Origin: a virus
IMG/VR virus record: IMGVR_UViG_3300031758_000220
Span: 1 to 37,544 of that record
DNA: 37,544 nucleotides
Direction: 5' to 3' (one strand)
The notes under the pieces were generated by a model. It was not told where the DNA came from. It did no database searches and saw nothing but the letters and a program-made list of their open reading frames with translations. Within the stretch, counting starts at the first letter, position 1. Every line of letters begins with the position of its first letter. Made by a program: the position numbers and the translations under genes. This document shows, piece by piece, positions 1 to 7,305 of this stretch.

Positions 1-13
1 GAGAAAGGGATGA
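1..13. other. Foldback artefact at left end
   Basis: Bases 1-17 are the exact reverse complement of bases 53-69. Bases 14-17 (ctgt) also belong to the genuine sequence, as the repeat at the right end shows. Only bases 1-13 are therefore foreign. The join sits on a 4-nt microhomology, the pattern expected of template switching during amplification or of an assembly fold-back. It should be removed before the genome is circularised. Confidence 0.8.
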
Positions 14-139
14 CTGTACAACCAGGGCGGGCCTGCGTATTACCCGGAAAGCACAGTCATCCCTTTCTCCCCTCAGTCGCAGCTCGGCATGGGCATGGCG
101 GAGAACCTTGCCTTAGGAGGTTCGCAATACCAACAACCG
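14..139. repeat. Terminal overlap, left copy (circular genome)
   Basis: These 126 bases are identical to 37419-37544. A coding sequence stays in frame across the join, so the contig represents a circle (or a circularly permuted linear molecule) of 37,405 bp. The overlap length is close to a common assembler word size, so it is more likely an assembly overlap than a physical terminal repeat. That reading is an inference. Confidence 0.9.
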
Positions 140-1330
140 CTTGATGCGCTGTATGCCCAGCTGATGCGCGGAGGTGGCAACAACCCCGGGCAGAACTATC
201 TCAACCGGTTTAGAAACACCACCGTTGATCCAAGCAGCATTAATGCGGCTAAAATCAGACAAAACCAGCAGGTTGAGGTGGGCAACGGCCTGACCGATCG
301 GAATCGGCAGGCATTCAATCAGACGATGCGCGGGAACTTTCTCAACAGCAACCCCTATCTTGATCAGACCTTCAACCGTGCAAGCAACGCGGTCACGCGG
401 CAGTTCAACGAGTCCGTTCTACCGGGGGTGAACTCCACGTTCAGCCTTGCGGGGAGAACGGGATCGGGAGTTCATCAAAACGCTGTCAATCAAGCAAGCG
501 AGCAACTGGGGACCACACTGTCTGACCTTGGTAATCAGGTGTACGGTGGAAACTACCAGCAAGAGCGCGACCGCATGATGCAGGCGGCTAACTCTCTTGG
601 CAGTTTTGACACGCAAGCGCAAGGCTATGGGCTCCAGGCGAGCTCGCAAAACGCGCAAAACGCGCTGAATCGCAATATCAATCAGGCCAACCTTGCGCAG
701 GACGCCAGAAGGTTTAACGCGACCAACGACATGAATGCGCAGCAATTCAATCAAGGGTTCAGGCTGGATATGGGTAATGCGCTTAACAGCATGTTCAACC
801 AGCGCGTAGACAATCAGCTTGCCGGGGCAAACCTTGGCCAAAACATGATGAACAACGAGTGGGAAAACATCGGCCGGATGATGGGCATTGGTGGGATGGT
901 GGAGAACAAGGCCGGCGAGTACCTGCAGGACAATCAAAACCGTTTTGGCTATTACCAACAGTTGCCTTATCAAAACATGAGCCAGCTCGCAAGCTGGATC
1001 TCAGGGAACCCAGCGTCAAACCTTCAAAGTTCAAACTCAAACTACGATCAGAACGATGGATCGGCGTTTGGCAACTTCGCGCAAAACGCTCTGTTGGCTT
1101 ACCTAAGCTCAGACATTGAGCTGAAGGCTGACATCACTCCAAAAGGAAGCGTGAACGGTTTTAACTGGTACACCTGGACTTGGAACGAAAAAGCCAACGC
1201 GCTCGGTCTGTCAGGTGATGCCGAAGGGGTAATTGCTCAGGAGGTTGAAAAGACGCGTCCTGATCTTGTCGTAATGAAGGACGGGTACAAGGCCGTCAAC
1301 TACGCGGGGGTGCTGTATGGGGTTGCTTAG
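14..1330 (+). CDS. Virion protein with C-terminal S74 chaperone-type domain (C-terminal part)
   Basis: This is the larger part of a 473-aa protein that starts at 37314 and crosses the circle junction in frame. The body is rich in Gln, Asn, Ala and Ser and looks mostly helical. It is unlike the beta-rich fibres that usually carry this domain. The last 73 residues, from Ser at 1109-1111, match the Peptidase_S74 intramolecular chaperone family. They begin SDIELK, which keeps the Ser and the Lys five residues later of the known autocleavage dyad, followed by GVIAQEVEKTRPDLVV and DGYKAVNYAGVLYG. In that family the domain assists trimerisation and then cleaves itself off. The gene lies between a GNAT-like gene and two large probable ejection-protein genes, so a tail or internal virion role is likely. 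The next gene starts inside its last codons (ATG at 1317). Confidence 0.8.
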   Translation: MYNQGGPAYYPESTVIPFSPQSQLGMGMAENLALGGSQYQQPLDALYAQLMRGGGNNPGQNYLNRFRNTTVDPSSINAAKIRQNQQVEVGNGLTDRNRQAFNQTMRGNFLNSNPYLDQTFNRASNAVTRQFNESVLPGVNSTFSLAGRTGSGVHQNAVNQASEQLGTTLSDLGNQVYGGNYQQERDRMMQAANSLGSFDTQAQGYGLQASSQNAQNALNRNINQANLAQDARRFNATNDMNAQQFNQGFRLDMGNALNSMFNQRVDNQLAGANLGQNMMNNEWENIGRMMGIGGMVENKAGEYLQDNQNRFGYYQQLPYQNMSQLASWISGNPASNLQSSNSNYDQNDGSAFGNFAQNALLAYLSSDIELKADITPKGSVNGFNWYTWTWNEKANALGLSGDAEGVIAQEVEKTRPDLVVMKDGYKAVNYAGVLYGVA

Positions 1331-2567
1331 TGGGCTATCAAACATCGGCGGCCTTCTAGGCGACCCTGAGGTCAAGCGAGCGCTTCTTATGGCAACGGCG
1401 GCCGGAACGGGCCCCGAACGCGACGACCGCATGCAGTTCATGCTGCGTCAAAGGATGGCGCAGGAGCAGCAAGCCAAAGAAGACGAGCTTCGGAAGCTGC
1501 AGCTTGATGCGCTGCGCAAGCAGGCCGAGCAGGCTGATAAAGCCCAAGGAAAGGACGACATCACCGGAGCGATGATCCAGTCCATGAACCTGCAAGTGGC
1601 GGATGCTGTTCAGCGCTTGCGTTCGTCCGTGGCAAGCAAGGACATGGCCGGCGCAGAGAAGGCTCGCAGCGAACTCGAGCAACTGAAATCCCCCGAGTAC
1701 CAGGACCTCCTTCGCGGACACCTTGCCACGCAAGGCAACGTCGGGATGGCCGAGCAGGCGGGAATGATCGACCCTCTGCAGCCGCCCGCCACTCCTACTA
1801 GCAAAATGCGCGAGTACGAGTTCGCTCGTCAGAACGGGTATGAGGGGTCGTTCACGGACTTCATGCAAGTGTCCGGCGCTGCAGGAGGGACTCCTGGGCT
1901 GTTTGCTCCCACAGTTGTACGAAACCCTGATGGCAGCTTCTCCTTTGTTCAAGCGGGAAATCAACCGGGCATGCAGCCGGTCGTTAACCCACTTACGGGA
2001 AGCCCCGTAGGCAGCGATCCCGCTCTGCAAGGAGCCATTGCAGGCGCGAGGGCGGGTGGAAAGATGACGGCGGAAAGCGATGCGCAGGCGCTGTCTGACT
2101 TGCCGACCGTTGAGGCGTCTGCCGCAGAAATGGACACGCTTCTTTCCGAACTTGCCGCGCATCCCGGAAAGTCACAAGCCGTTGGCGCGCGATCCATGCT
2201 GCCGGTGATTCCCGGAAGTCCGACCGCAGGCTTTGTTGCGCGGTTAGAGCAGGTTCAGGGAAAGGCATTCCTGCAAGCCTATGAATCGCTCAAAGGCGGC
2301 GGCGCAATTACCGAGATCGAAGGGAAAAAGGCTGAGCAAGCCATCGGGCGACTGAGCCGGGCGCAGTCGGAGGAAGACTTTAATCAGGCGATAAGCGACT
2401 TGCAGGATGTCGTTGCCGTGGGCGTCAGTCGTGCCCGCCGTCGTGCTCAGCAGGCCCAAGCCCGTCAGCCGAGCAGCATCTCTGCCGGGCCTGTTCCGAA
2501 CTCATCGCCCGCTCAATCCCAGAGCGCTCCACCTTCAAGCGGGTGGGGCATCGTGAGGAAAAACTGA
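1317..2567 (+). CDS. Putative internal virion (ejection) protein
   Basis: This 416-aa protein of unknown function overlaps the preceding gene by 14 nt and the next by 1 nt (TGATG), so translation is probably coupled. Residues about 35-115 are Gln, Glu, Lys and Arg rich with heptad-like spacing and should form a coiled coil. The middle is Gly and Pro rich. Residues about 250-375 are predicted helical again, and the tail is a disordered Ser/Pro/Gln stretch. No enzymatic motif is visible. Its size, helical make-up and place between the S74 protein and the 657-aa gene are typical of podovirus internal or DNA-ejection proteins. That assignment rests on context. Confidence 0.55.
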   Translation: MGLLSGLSNIGGLLGDPEVKRALLMATAAGTGPERDDRMQFMLRQRMAQEQQAKEDELRKLQLDALRKQAEQADKAQGKDDITGAMIQSMNLQVADAVQRLRSSVASKDMAGAEKARSELEQLKSPEYQDLLRGHLATQGNVGMAEQAGMIDPLQPPATPTSKMREYEFARQNGYEGSFTDFMQVSGAAGGTPGLFAPTVVRNPDGSFSFVQAGNQPGMQPVVNPLTGSPVGSDPALQGAIAGARAGGKMTAESDAQALSDLPTVEASAAEMDTLLSELAAHPGKSQAVGARSMLPVIPGSPTAGFVARLEQVQGKAFLQAYESLKGGGAITEIEGKKAEQAIGRLSRAQSEEDFNQAISDLQDVVAVGVSRARRRAQQAQARQPSSISAGPVPNSSPAQSQSAPPSSGWGIVRKN

Positions 2568-4540
2568 TGCCCATCACTTCGGTCAAGTCGCCGGACGGCT
2601 CCATCATTGAAGTACAGCATCCGGAAGGAGCCAGCGAGGAGGAGATCATCGCCTACGCTCAAGCAAATGCCTCGACAGCCGCGCCTCAGTCCTCCAACTG
2701 GTATGACGCCCCTCGACTAGGAACTCTTGCGGCCTTACAGGGGGCAACGTTCGGGTTTGGCGATGAGCTACTAGCTGCTGGCGCGGCAATTCCTGCCGCC
2801 ATCGCAACCGGCACAAGCCCGGTTGATGCCTACCGAGATATGCAGGCATCTATCTCCGGTGAGCAGAAAGCCTATGCACAACAGAATCCGTGGACAGCAG
2901 GCCTCTTAGAGCTCGGCGGAGGGATTCTCACAGGAGGGGTGTCAGGGGCAAAGGCGCTGCCGGGCTTGATCGCCCGTACGTCGTCGCTGCTTCCTGCAGC
3001 CGTCGGAGGCCTGGCCAAGCCTCTCGCGGCTGCCACGCTGGGAGCGGCTCAGGGCGGCCTTTATGGAGCCGGCGCAGCGGACTCTGGCGAGCGATTAGAG
3101 GGCGCTGGGAAGGGTGCGGCCATTGGCGCTGTTGCTGCCCCCGTCCTTGGCGTCGTTGCCGAAAAAGGAGGCGATGCTGTTGGCGCGTTTGCGAAATGGG
3201 CCGCCAACAAGTTGGCCGGCACGCCTCGCGGTGATGCCGAGCGTGCCGTGCGCCAGATGGCAGAGCGAGCAGGTCTGTCGGCAGATGAAGTGATTGACCG
3301 CTACAGACGGTTGGGCTCAGAGGCCATGCTGGCCGATACCGACGAAACCATGCGTCGTGCGGCGCGTGCTGCAGCCGATCAGGTCGGCCCTGTCGCCAAT
3401 CAAGCCAGAGGTCTTCTTGAGGCTCGGCAATTGGGCTCCTCCGGTCGTCTGTCATCAACCCTGCAGGACACGCTTGGCGTTGACGCGGGCGACTTCAACA
3501 CCATGATCAAGCAGCTCAGGGTCACGCAGTCGGCCAAGGCTGACCCTCTGTATGCCCAAGCACGCCAAGAAGGAAGCGCCGCGCTCTCGACCATGCGCGA
3601 TGACTATCTGGCAGCCAATCCAAATGCGAAGGAGTGGGAGTGGCTCGGATTGGGTGACAGGCCATCACTGGCAAGCGCAATCCGGTCGGGCGTGAAAGCG
3701 GCCAAGGATGCCGGTGATGACCCCGGCGATAACCTGATGTCGATTCTGGACTCTGCCAAACAGGGCCTAGACAGCAAGATTGAGCGGTTTATCACGTCGG
3801 GGCAGAAGAAGTCCGCCAGACCGCTGCTCAAACTGAAAAGCGATCTGCTTGCAGTGCTGGATGACGTATCCCCCGCTTACAAGGAGGCGCGAGATACGTT
3901 TGCCGGTGATGCCGCGCTGCTAGATGCAGCAAAGAAAGGGCGCATGTTTTTTAAACTTGATGCTGAAGATCTGATGGATCTCAGCCAAGGGATGAGTCAG
4001 AGCGAGCGCGAAATGTTCCGTCGAGGAGCGGCAAAGGAGATTGTCCAGAAGCTCGATGATATGTCCCTCACGCACGACCCCTCCAAGATCGTCAACAAGA
4101 AGTCACTTCTTGACCGGTACAACGCGATCTTTGACGCGCCCGATCAGGCCGAGAGGTTTATACGGCAGGCTCTTTCCGAGCGGGAGTTCGCCAGGACGCG
4201 ACAGATTGTGACCGGCGGATCGATGACCTCGACCAACGTACAAGCCGGCCAAGGCTTGGATGAAGCGGTACAGCCAGATGCCCTCGTATCGTTTTTGTCT
4301 GGTCAGCCCGCTGCTGGGGCTTTGGCTATGGCGCGAGACATTTTGGGAAGAAAGAAACTCGACCCCGAGACGTTGGGCCAGATCGGCAACATTCTCCTGA
4401 CGAAGGGGGTTCCTGAGACTGAGATTCGTCGCATCCTCACCCAGCCGCCGATGTCCCAAAAGATTGGGCTTCTGGGGCAGGCTTATCCGGCTGCTGCTAG
4501 AGGTGCCGTCACCCCCGCTGTTGTCGGGCTTCTCCAATGA
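2567..4540 (+). CDS. Putative DNA-ejection / pilot protein
   Basis: This protein has 657 aa. I place the start at ATG 2567, overlapping the previous stop and preceded by GAGG at 2555-2558; the longer reading from 2543 adds eight residues without support. The N-terminus (MPITSVKSPDGSIIEVQHPE followed by GASEEEIIAYAQ) is the short motif often found at the start of phage pilot or ejection proteins. Residues about 45-220 hold several Gly/Ala-rich hydrophobic stretches that could insert in a membrane (LAALQGATFGFGDELLAAGA, AAIGAVAAPVLGVVAE). The rest is charged and helical. The likely role is a protein ejected with the DNA to form a conduit across the envelope. No lysozyme or transglycosylase motif was recognised. 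Confidence 0.6.
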   Translation: MPITSVKSPDGSIIEVQHPEGASEEEIIAYAQANASTAAPQSSNWYDAPRLGTLAALQGATFGFGDELLAAGAAIPAAIATGTSPVDAYRDMQASISGEQKAYAQQNPWTAGLLELGGGILTGGVSGAKALPGLIARTSSLLPAAVGGLAKPLAAATLGAAQGGLYGAGAADSGERLEGAGKGAAIGAVAAPVLGVVAEKGGDAVGAFAKWAANKLAGTPRGDAERAVRQMAERAGLSADEVIDRYRRLGSEAMLADTDETMRRAARAAADQVGPVANQARGLLEARQLGSSGRLSSTLQDTLGVDAGDFNTMIKQLRVTQSAKADPLYAQARQEGSAALSTMRDDYLAANPNAKEWEWLGLGDRPSLASAIRSGVKAAKDAGDDPGDNLMSILDSAKQGLDSKIERFITSGQKKSARPLLKLKSDLLAVLDDVSPAYKEARDTFAGDAALLDAAKKGRMFFKLDAEDLMDLSQGMSQSEREMFRRGAAKEIVQKLDDMSLTHDPSKIVNKKSLLDRYNAIFDAPDQAERFIRQALSEREFARTRQIVTGGSMTSTNVQAGQGLDEAVQPDALVSFLSGQPAAGALAMARDILGRKKLDPETLGQIGNILLTKGVPETEIRRILTQPPMSQKIGLLGQAYPAAARGAVTPAVVGLLQ

Positions 4541-4890
4541 GCTTTGCCTCCGGTTCTCAACTCACCCAGTCCCGCCCATCGGGAACCAGCGCAGTCACAC
4601 TGTTTACCGCAACACTGGGCACGGAGGTCACGTCCTTGGTTCTCGCGAACACAACAGGCTCCGCAGCCACATACTCAATCTACCACGACAACGCGGGGAC
4701 GACGTATTCGGAGGCGACGGCGCTCGTCTTTGGCGCATCCCTTGCCGCCAACACCACTGTCACCTTGTTCGCCTCCCCATCCCCCGGTTGCGGCCTGACG
4801 ATTTCCTCTGGGGGATCTGTCGGGGTCAAGTCTGGGACGGGCAGTGCAATCACCTACACCCTGTACGGAGTCACGGAGGCTCGACGATGA
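4537..4890 (+). CDS. Small beta-rich virion protein
   Basis: This 117-aa protein of unknown specific function begins at an ATG overlapping the preceding stop by 4 nt and ends overlapping the next start (ATGA). It is Thr, Ser, Gly and Ala rich with alternating hydrophobic residues (TLGTEVTSLVLANTTGSAAT, YSIYHDNAGTTYSEATALVF) and has no long helix. That suggests a small beta-sandwich structural protein. Its tight coupling to a fibre-like gene and its place among virion genes suggest a tail accessory or decoration subunit. Assignment is by composition and context only. Confidence 0.6.
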   Translation: MSFASGSQLTQSRPSGTSAVTLFTATLGTEVTSLVLANTTGSAATYSIYHDNAGTTYSEATALVFGASLAANTTVTLFASPSPGCGLTISSGGSVGVKSGTGSAITYTLYGVTEARR

Positions 4891-5606
4891 GCGAAATTCA
4901 AACGTGGTCCACAACGGCCGCCAACAACAACTCCGCAGCCCCCAACGGCTGGCCCGAAGGGATGGCCGCCTCCAGTCTCAACAACGCCGGCCGCGAGGTC
5001 ATGGCGGCAATGGCCAAGTGGTACAAAGATACCAATGGGACACTGGTTTCGGGAGGTAGTTCAAACGCGTACACCCTTACGCCAAACCGGACGGTTTCAG
5101 CCTACGAGGGCGGGTTGTCTTTTGCGTTCGAGGCCAACCACACATCAAGCAGCACAACCCCCACCCTGAACGTCTCCTCTTTGGGAGCAAAGACGATCAC
5201 GGACCAGGAGGGCACAGCCCTGACGGTTGGCGACATTGTGTCGGGCGGAATTTATCAGGTGACCTACGACGCGGGGGAGGGCAAGTTCAAGCTCATCTCG
5301 AGCTTCGTCACCTCATCTGGTCTTGTTCCTTTCGCCTATGCCCGCGTGGCATCTGACGGAACACTTCAGACTGGCTCTCTCAACATTTCGTCCGTTTCAA
5401 AAACAGGCAATGGCGCTTACACCCTGACGCTTTCATCAGGGGTCACAAACATTGCGAAGTGTCTGACCTTGGCGTCACCGATGGAGACCGGCGGCTACGA
5501 GATCAGCATCAACTGGTCAACGTCCACTAGCTGCGCGATCACGACCTCGATCGGCGGCGGGGGATGGAACGCAGACTTCTCCTTCCTCGTCTACGACACG
5601 AACTGA
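4887..5606 (+). CDS. Putative tail fibre / appendage protein
   Basis: This 239-aa protein starts at ATG 4887, inside the stop of the upstream gene. Reading back to 4464 would run through two other genes and is not supported. The N-terminal 50 residues (TWSTTAANNNSAAPNGWPEG, then MAASSLNNAGREVMAAMAKW) are a well-known opening of phage tail-fibre and appendage proteins. The remainder is a Thr/Ser/Gly-rich beta region. I read it as a fibre or adaptor component acting outside the virion. No receptor-binding or enzymatic domain can be named. Confidence 0.7.
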   Translation: MSEIQTWSTTAANNNSAAPNGWPEGMAASSLNNAGREVMAAMAKWYKDTNGTLVSGGSSNAYTLTPNRTVSAYEGGLSFAFEANHTSSSTTPTLNVSSLGAKTITDQEGTALTVGDIVSGGIYQVTYDAGEGKFKLISSFVTSSGLVPFAYARVASDGTLQTGSLNISSVSKTGNGAYTLTLSSGVTNIAKCLTLASPMETGGYEISINWSTSTSCAITTSIGGGGWNADFSFLVYDTN

Positions 5607-5614
5607 GGTTCCCC

Positions 5615-6007
5615 ATGCCATTTTTTGCTCTGACCCAGAACGCTCGGTACGACCTGAATGCAGAGTCGGAACAAAAGGCTCGGCACATTGCGGACAACAT
5701 CCTCAAGCTCAGCCAATACCAGATCCAGACGCATGACGAGTATTGGAAGTCGGGAAGAGGAAAGGCTGAGCAAGTGCAACTGGGCCGCGGGAATGCGATT
5801 GGCAAGGTTCGCCGGCATGCAAATGCCCTGATCAAGGCTATCGCCCCCATCGACCCCGACACGCTGGACTTCCTCTGGCCCATGCTGAACCAGGCGCAGG
5901 CTCCTGAGGGGATGTCGCGCATTCGAGCCATTCAGGCCTATGCCAAATCCCTTGAGCGCAACCCTGACCCCGCCTACGACCCCGCTTTGGATCTGAACTG
6001 GCCATGA
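5615..6007 (+). CDS. Hypothetical helical protein
   Basis: This 130-aa protein starts at ATG 5615 with GAGG at 5605-5608. It is charged and probably all helical (NAESEQKARHIADNILKLSQ, then GNAIGKVRRHANALIKAI) and lacks signal peptide or membrane segments. It sits between a fibre-like gene and the ADP-ribosyltransferase-like gene and overlaps the latter by 4 nt (ATGA), so the two are probably made together. It could be a partner or chaperone of either neighbour. No family was recognised. Confidence 0.6.
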   Translation: MPFFALTQNARYDLNAESEQKARHIADNILKLSQYQIQTHDEYWKSGRGKAEQVQLGRGNAIGKVRRHANALIKAIAPIDPDTLDFLWPMLNQAQAPEGMSRIRAIQAYAKSLERNPDPAYDPALDLNWP

Positions 6008-7089
6008 GCGAGTACCGCAAAGCAATTGAGAAGCTGATCCGTGACGCCTTGGGGGACTTCCCGCAAGGCTTTAATGCGGGCGCTGTCGCGGGTGTACCGG
6101 GATGGGCTGGCGACATGGCTTATATGGCTCAGGAATACCCCCGAGCCCTTCTCACAGATACCCCATTGAGACCGCCTGTCGAGTACGCAGGGACGACTGA
6201 CGCCATTGCCAAGGCTGCGGGCTATGAGATCCCCGGAACGCTCTCAGGACAACTGGGTGCGGCTGTAGGGGGCTTGTTGAGCCCCAGTCCTACGGACTTG
6301 GCGAAGTTCGCTCCGCTCTTGGGTGCCATCCCTTTCTGGCACGGCTCCCCTCACAAGTTCGACGCCTTTGATCTGTCCAAGATGGGGACGGGTGAAGGGG
6401 CGCAGGCGTATGGCTGGGGGGCGTATGGGGCTGAAACCCCAGCGACTGCGCAAGCCTATGCGGATAACGTAAAAGATATGACGAAGGTCAACGACCTAAA
6501 CGCTGAGATGTCCCGGCTTGCAGACATTATGAACCGCGATGAAGTGCCGGGGTCTTGGCGAAAGTACCGAACGAAAGAAGGCGAGCAAGCGGCTGAGCGC
6601 TATGACGCGCTGATGGCCCAACGCGAATCAGTCAGGACAGCCCCCGGGATAATGTATCGCGGCGAATACGCTTGGCCCGATCCCGCCAAAGAAGCCGCCA
6701 CTCCTCTTACTGGCGAAGACCTGCTCCAGTGGGACAAGCCGCTGAGTGAGCAGCCGAAGTCATTGCAGGAATACCCAGCCAAAATTGACCCAGAGATGTG
6801 GTCCCCAAGTGGCGATGACTACGACGCCGCAGAAACCGGGCACATGATCTACCGGCGGCTGCATGAAATGGCGATACGTTCAGGAAAGGCTAAGCCAGCC
6901 GCAGTAAAAGAAGCAGAGGTTGCAAAAGCCTTGAACAAGGCGGGCATCCCCGGCATCCGCTATCTGGACGGACAGAGCCGGGACGGCGGATCAGGGACGT
7001 TTAACTACGTCATGTTTGACGACAAAGGCATCAAGCTGCTTGAGCGGAACGGGAAGCCCATCGGTGGTCTTCTGGACAAAAAGCGCTAA
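6004..7089 (+). CDS. ADP-ribosyltransferase-like (ART-PolyVal type) protein
   Basis: The protein has 361 aa. Residues about 110-150 contain FWHGSPHKFDAFD followed by MGTGEGAQAYGWGAYGAE. This is the signature of the ART-PolyVal domain, in which a His near the start and Tyr residues in the YGWGxY segment shape the NAD pocket. The C-terminal part (ALNKAGIPGIRYLDG, then FNYVMFDDKGIKLLE) matches the usual end of these domains. The family transfers ADP-ribose from NAD to protein targets, or is inferred to. The 110 residues before the domain are Gly/Ala/Pro rich and may be a packaging or delivery region. It is the last late gene before attP, a usual place for lysogenic-conversion or injected effector genes. 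The family is moderately sure; the target is unknown. Confidence 0.72.
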   Translation: MSEYRKAIEKLIRDALGDFPQGFNAGAVAGVPGWAGDMAYMAQEYPRALLTDTPLRPPVEYAGTTDAIAKAAGYEIPGTLSGQLGAAVGGLLSPSPTDLAKFAPLLGAIPFWHGSPHKFDAFDLSKMGTGEGAQAYGWGAYGAETPATAQAYADNVKDMTKVNDLNAEMSRLADIMNRDEVPGSWRKYRTKEGEQAAERYDALMAQRESVRTAPGIMYRGEYAWPDPAKEAATPLTGEDLLQWDKPLSEQPKSLQEYPAKIDPEMWSPSGDDYDAAETGHMIYRRLHEMAIRSGKAKPAAVKEAEVAKALNKAGIPGIRYLDGQSRDGGSGTFNYVMFDDKGIKLLERNGKPIGGLLDKKR

Positions 7090-7115
7090 AACCCAGTCAC
7101 CTGACCTAGTTTATA

Positions 7116-7140
7116 TCCCAACTTTCTCCCAGTTTTTCCA
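7116..7140. repeat. attP arm repeat, left copy
   Basis: These 25 nt match 7310-7334 at 24 positions in the same orientation. Inside each copy is a shorter pair, TCCCAACTT and TCCCAGTTTT, which looks like two tandem arm-type sites. The two copies flank the attachment core about 93-115 bp to the left and 50-74 bp to the right, as lambda-type integrase arm sites do. The role is inferred. Confidence 0.6.
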
Positions 7141-7190
7141 AAAGCTGTATCGACGTACAGCCATACCAAACCGCCAACCCATTGATTAAT

Positions 7191-7210
7191 AGAGGCCTAG
7201 CGTGGCCTCT
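7191..7210. repeat. Inverted repeat in attP region
   Basis: This is a perfect 7-bp stem (agaggcc/ggcctct) with a 6-nt loop. On the minus strand it is followed by an AT-rich stretch, so it could be a weak terminator for the leftward integrase transcript. It could equally be a binding site for an integration cofactor. Confidence 0.35.
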
Positions 7211-7232
7211 TGCGGCGTGTAATGGCCGAAAA

Positions 7233-7260
7233 GAGAGTTCGAATCTCTCCGGGTGCGCCA
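7233..7260 (+). other. attP: attP core: 3' end of a host tRNA gene
   Basis: The sequence has the exact architecture of a tRNA 3' end. A T-arm stem GAGAG (7233-7237) and CTCTC (7245-7249) encloses the loop TTCGAAT. It is followed by the acceptor 3' strand CGGGTGC, discriminator G and CCA (7258-7260). No D-arm or anticodon arm precedes it, so this is not a complete tRNA gene. Phages that integrate in tRNA genes carry such a fragment so that the host tRNA is restored. The acceptor predicts a host tRNA 5' end pairing with CGGGTGC, for example GCGCCCG or GCACCCG. tRNA-Arg is possible but not proven. Confidence 0.85.
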
Positions 7261-7305
7261 CTTTTTCATCTACCGAATCAACAAGTTAGGCATGGGGTGG
7301 TTGGT

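Larger units (their letters stand above)
7090..7305. other. attP intergenic region
   Basis: This 216-bp gap lies between the convergent ART-like and integrase genes. It holds the tRNA-like core (7233-7260), the left 25-bp arm repeat (7116-7140) and two perfect inverted repeats. One is 7144-7149 with 7156-7161 (gctgta/tacagc). The other is 7191-7197 with 7204-7210 (agaggcc/ggcctct). Neither hairpin is followed by a good U-run, so they may bind integration factors or act as weak terminators. No gene is seen. Confidence 0.75.

Noticed and set aside
14-139. True short direct terminal repeat as in T7
   Set aside because: Possible, but there is no RNA polymerase gene or T7-like replication set, and the overlap is near a typical assembly word size. 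Circular closure explains it more simply.
419-973. Long minus-strand reading frame opposite the S74-protein gene
   Set aside because: No RBS, Val/Leu/His-rich composition typical of the antisense of a Gln/Asn-rich gene, and the opposite strand has a clear gene.
4464-4886. N-terminal extension of the fibre-like gene back to 4464
   Set aside because: It would run through the whole 117-aa gene and the end of the 657-aa gene. The recognisable N-terminus and ATGA overlap are at 4887.
7200-7260. Complete tRNA gene
   Set aside because: Only the T-arm and acceptor 3' strand are present; no D-arm, anticodon arm or 5' acceptor strand precedes them, so it is an att core.
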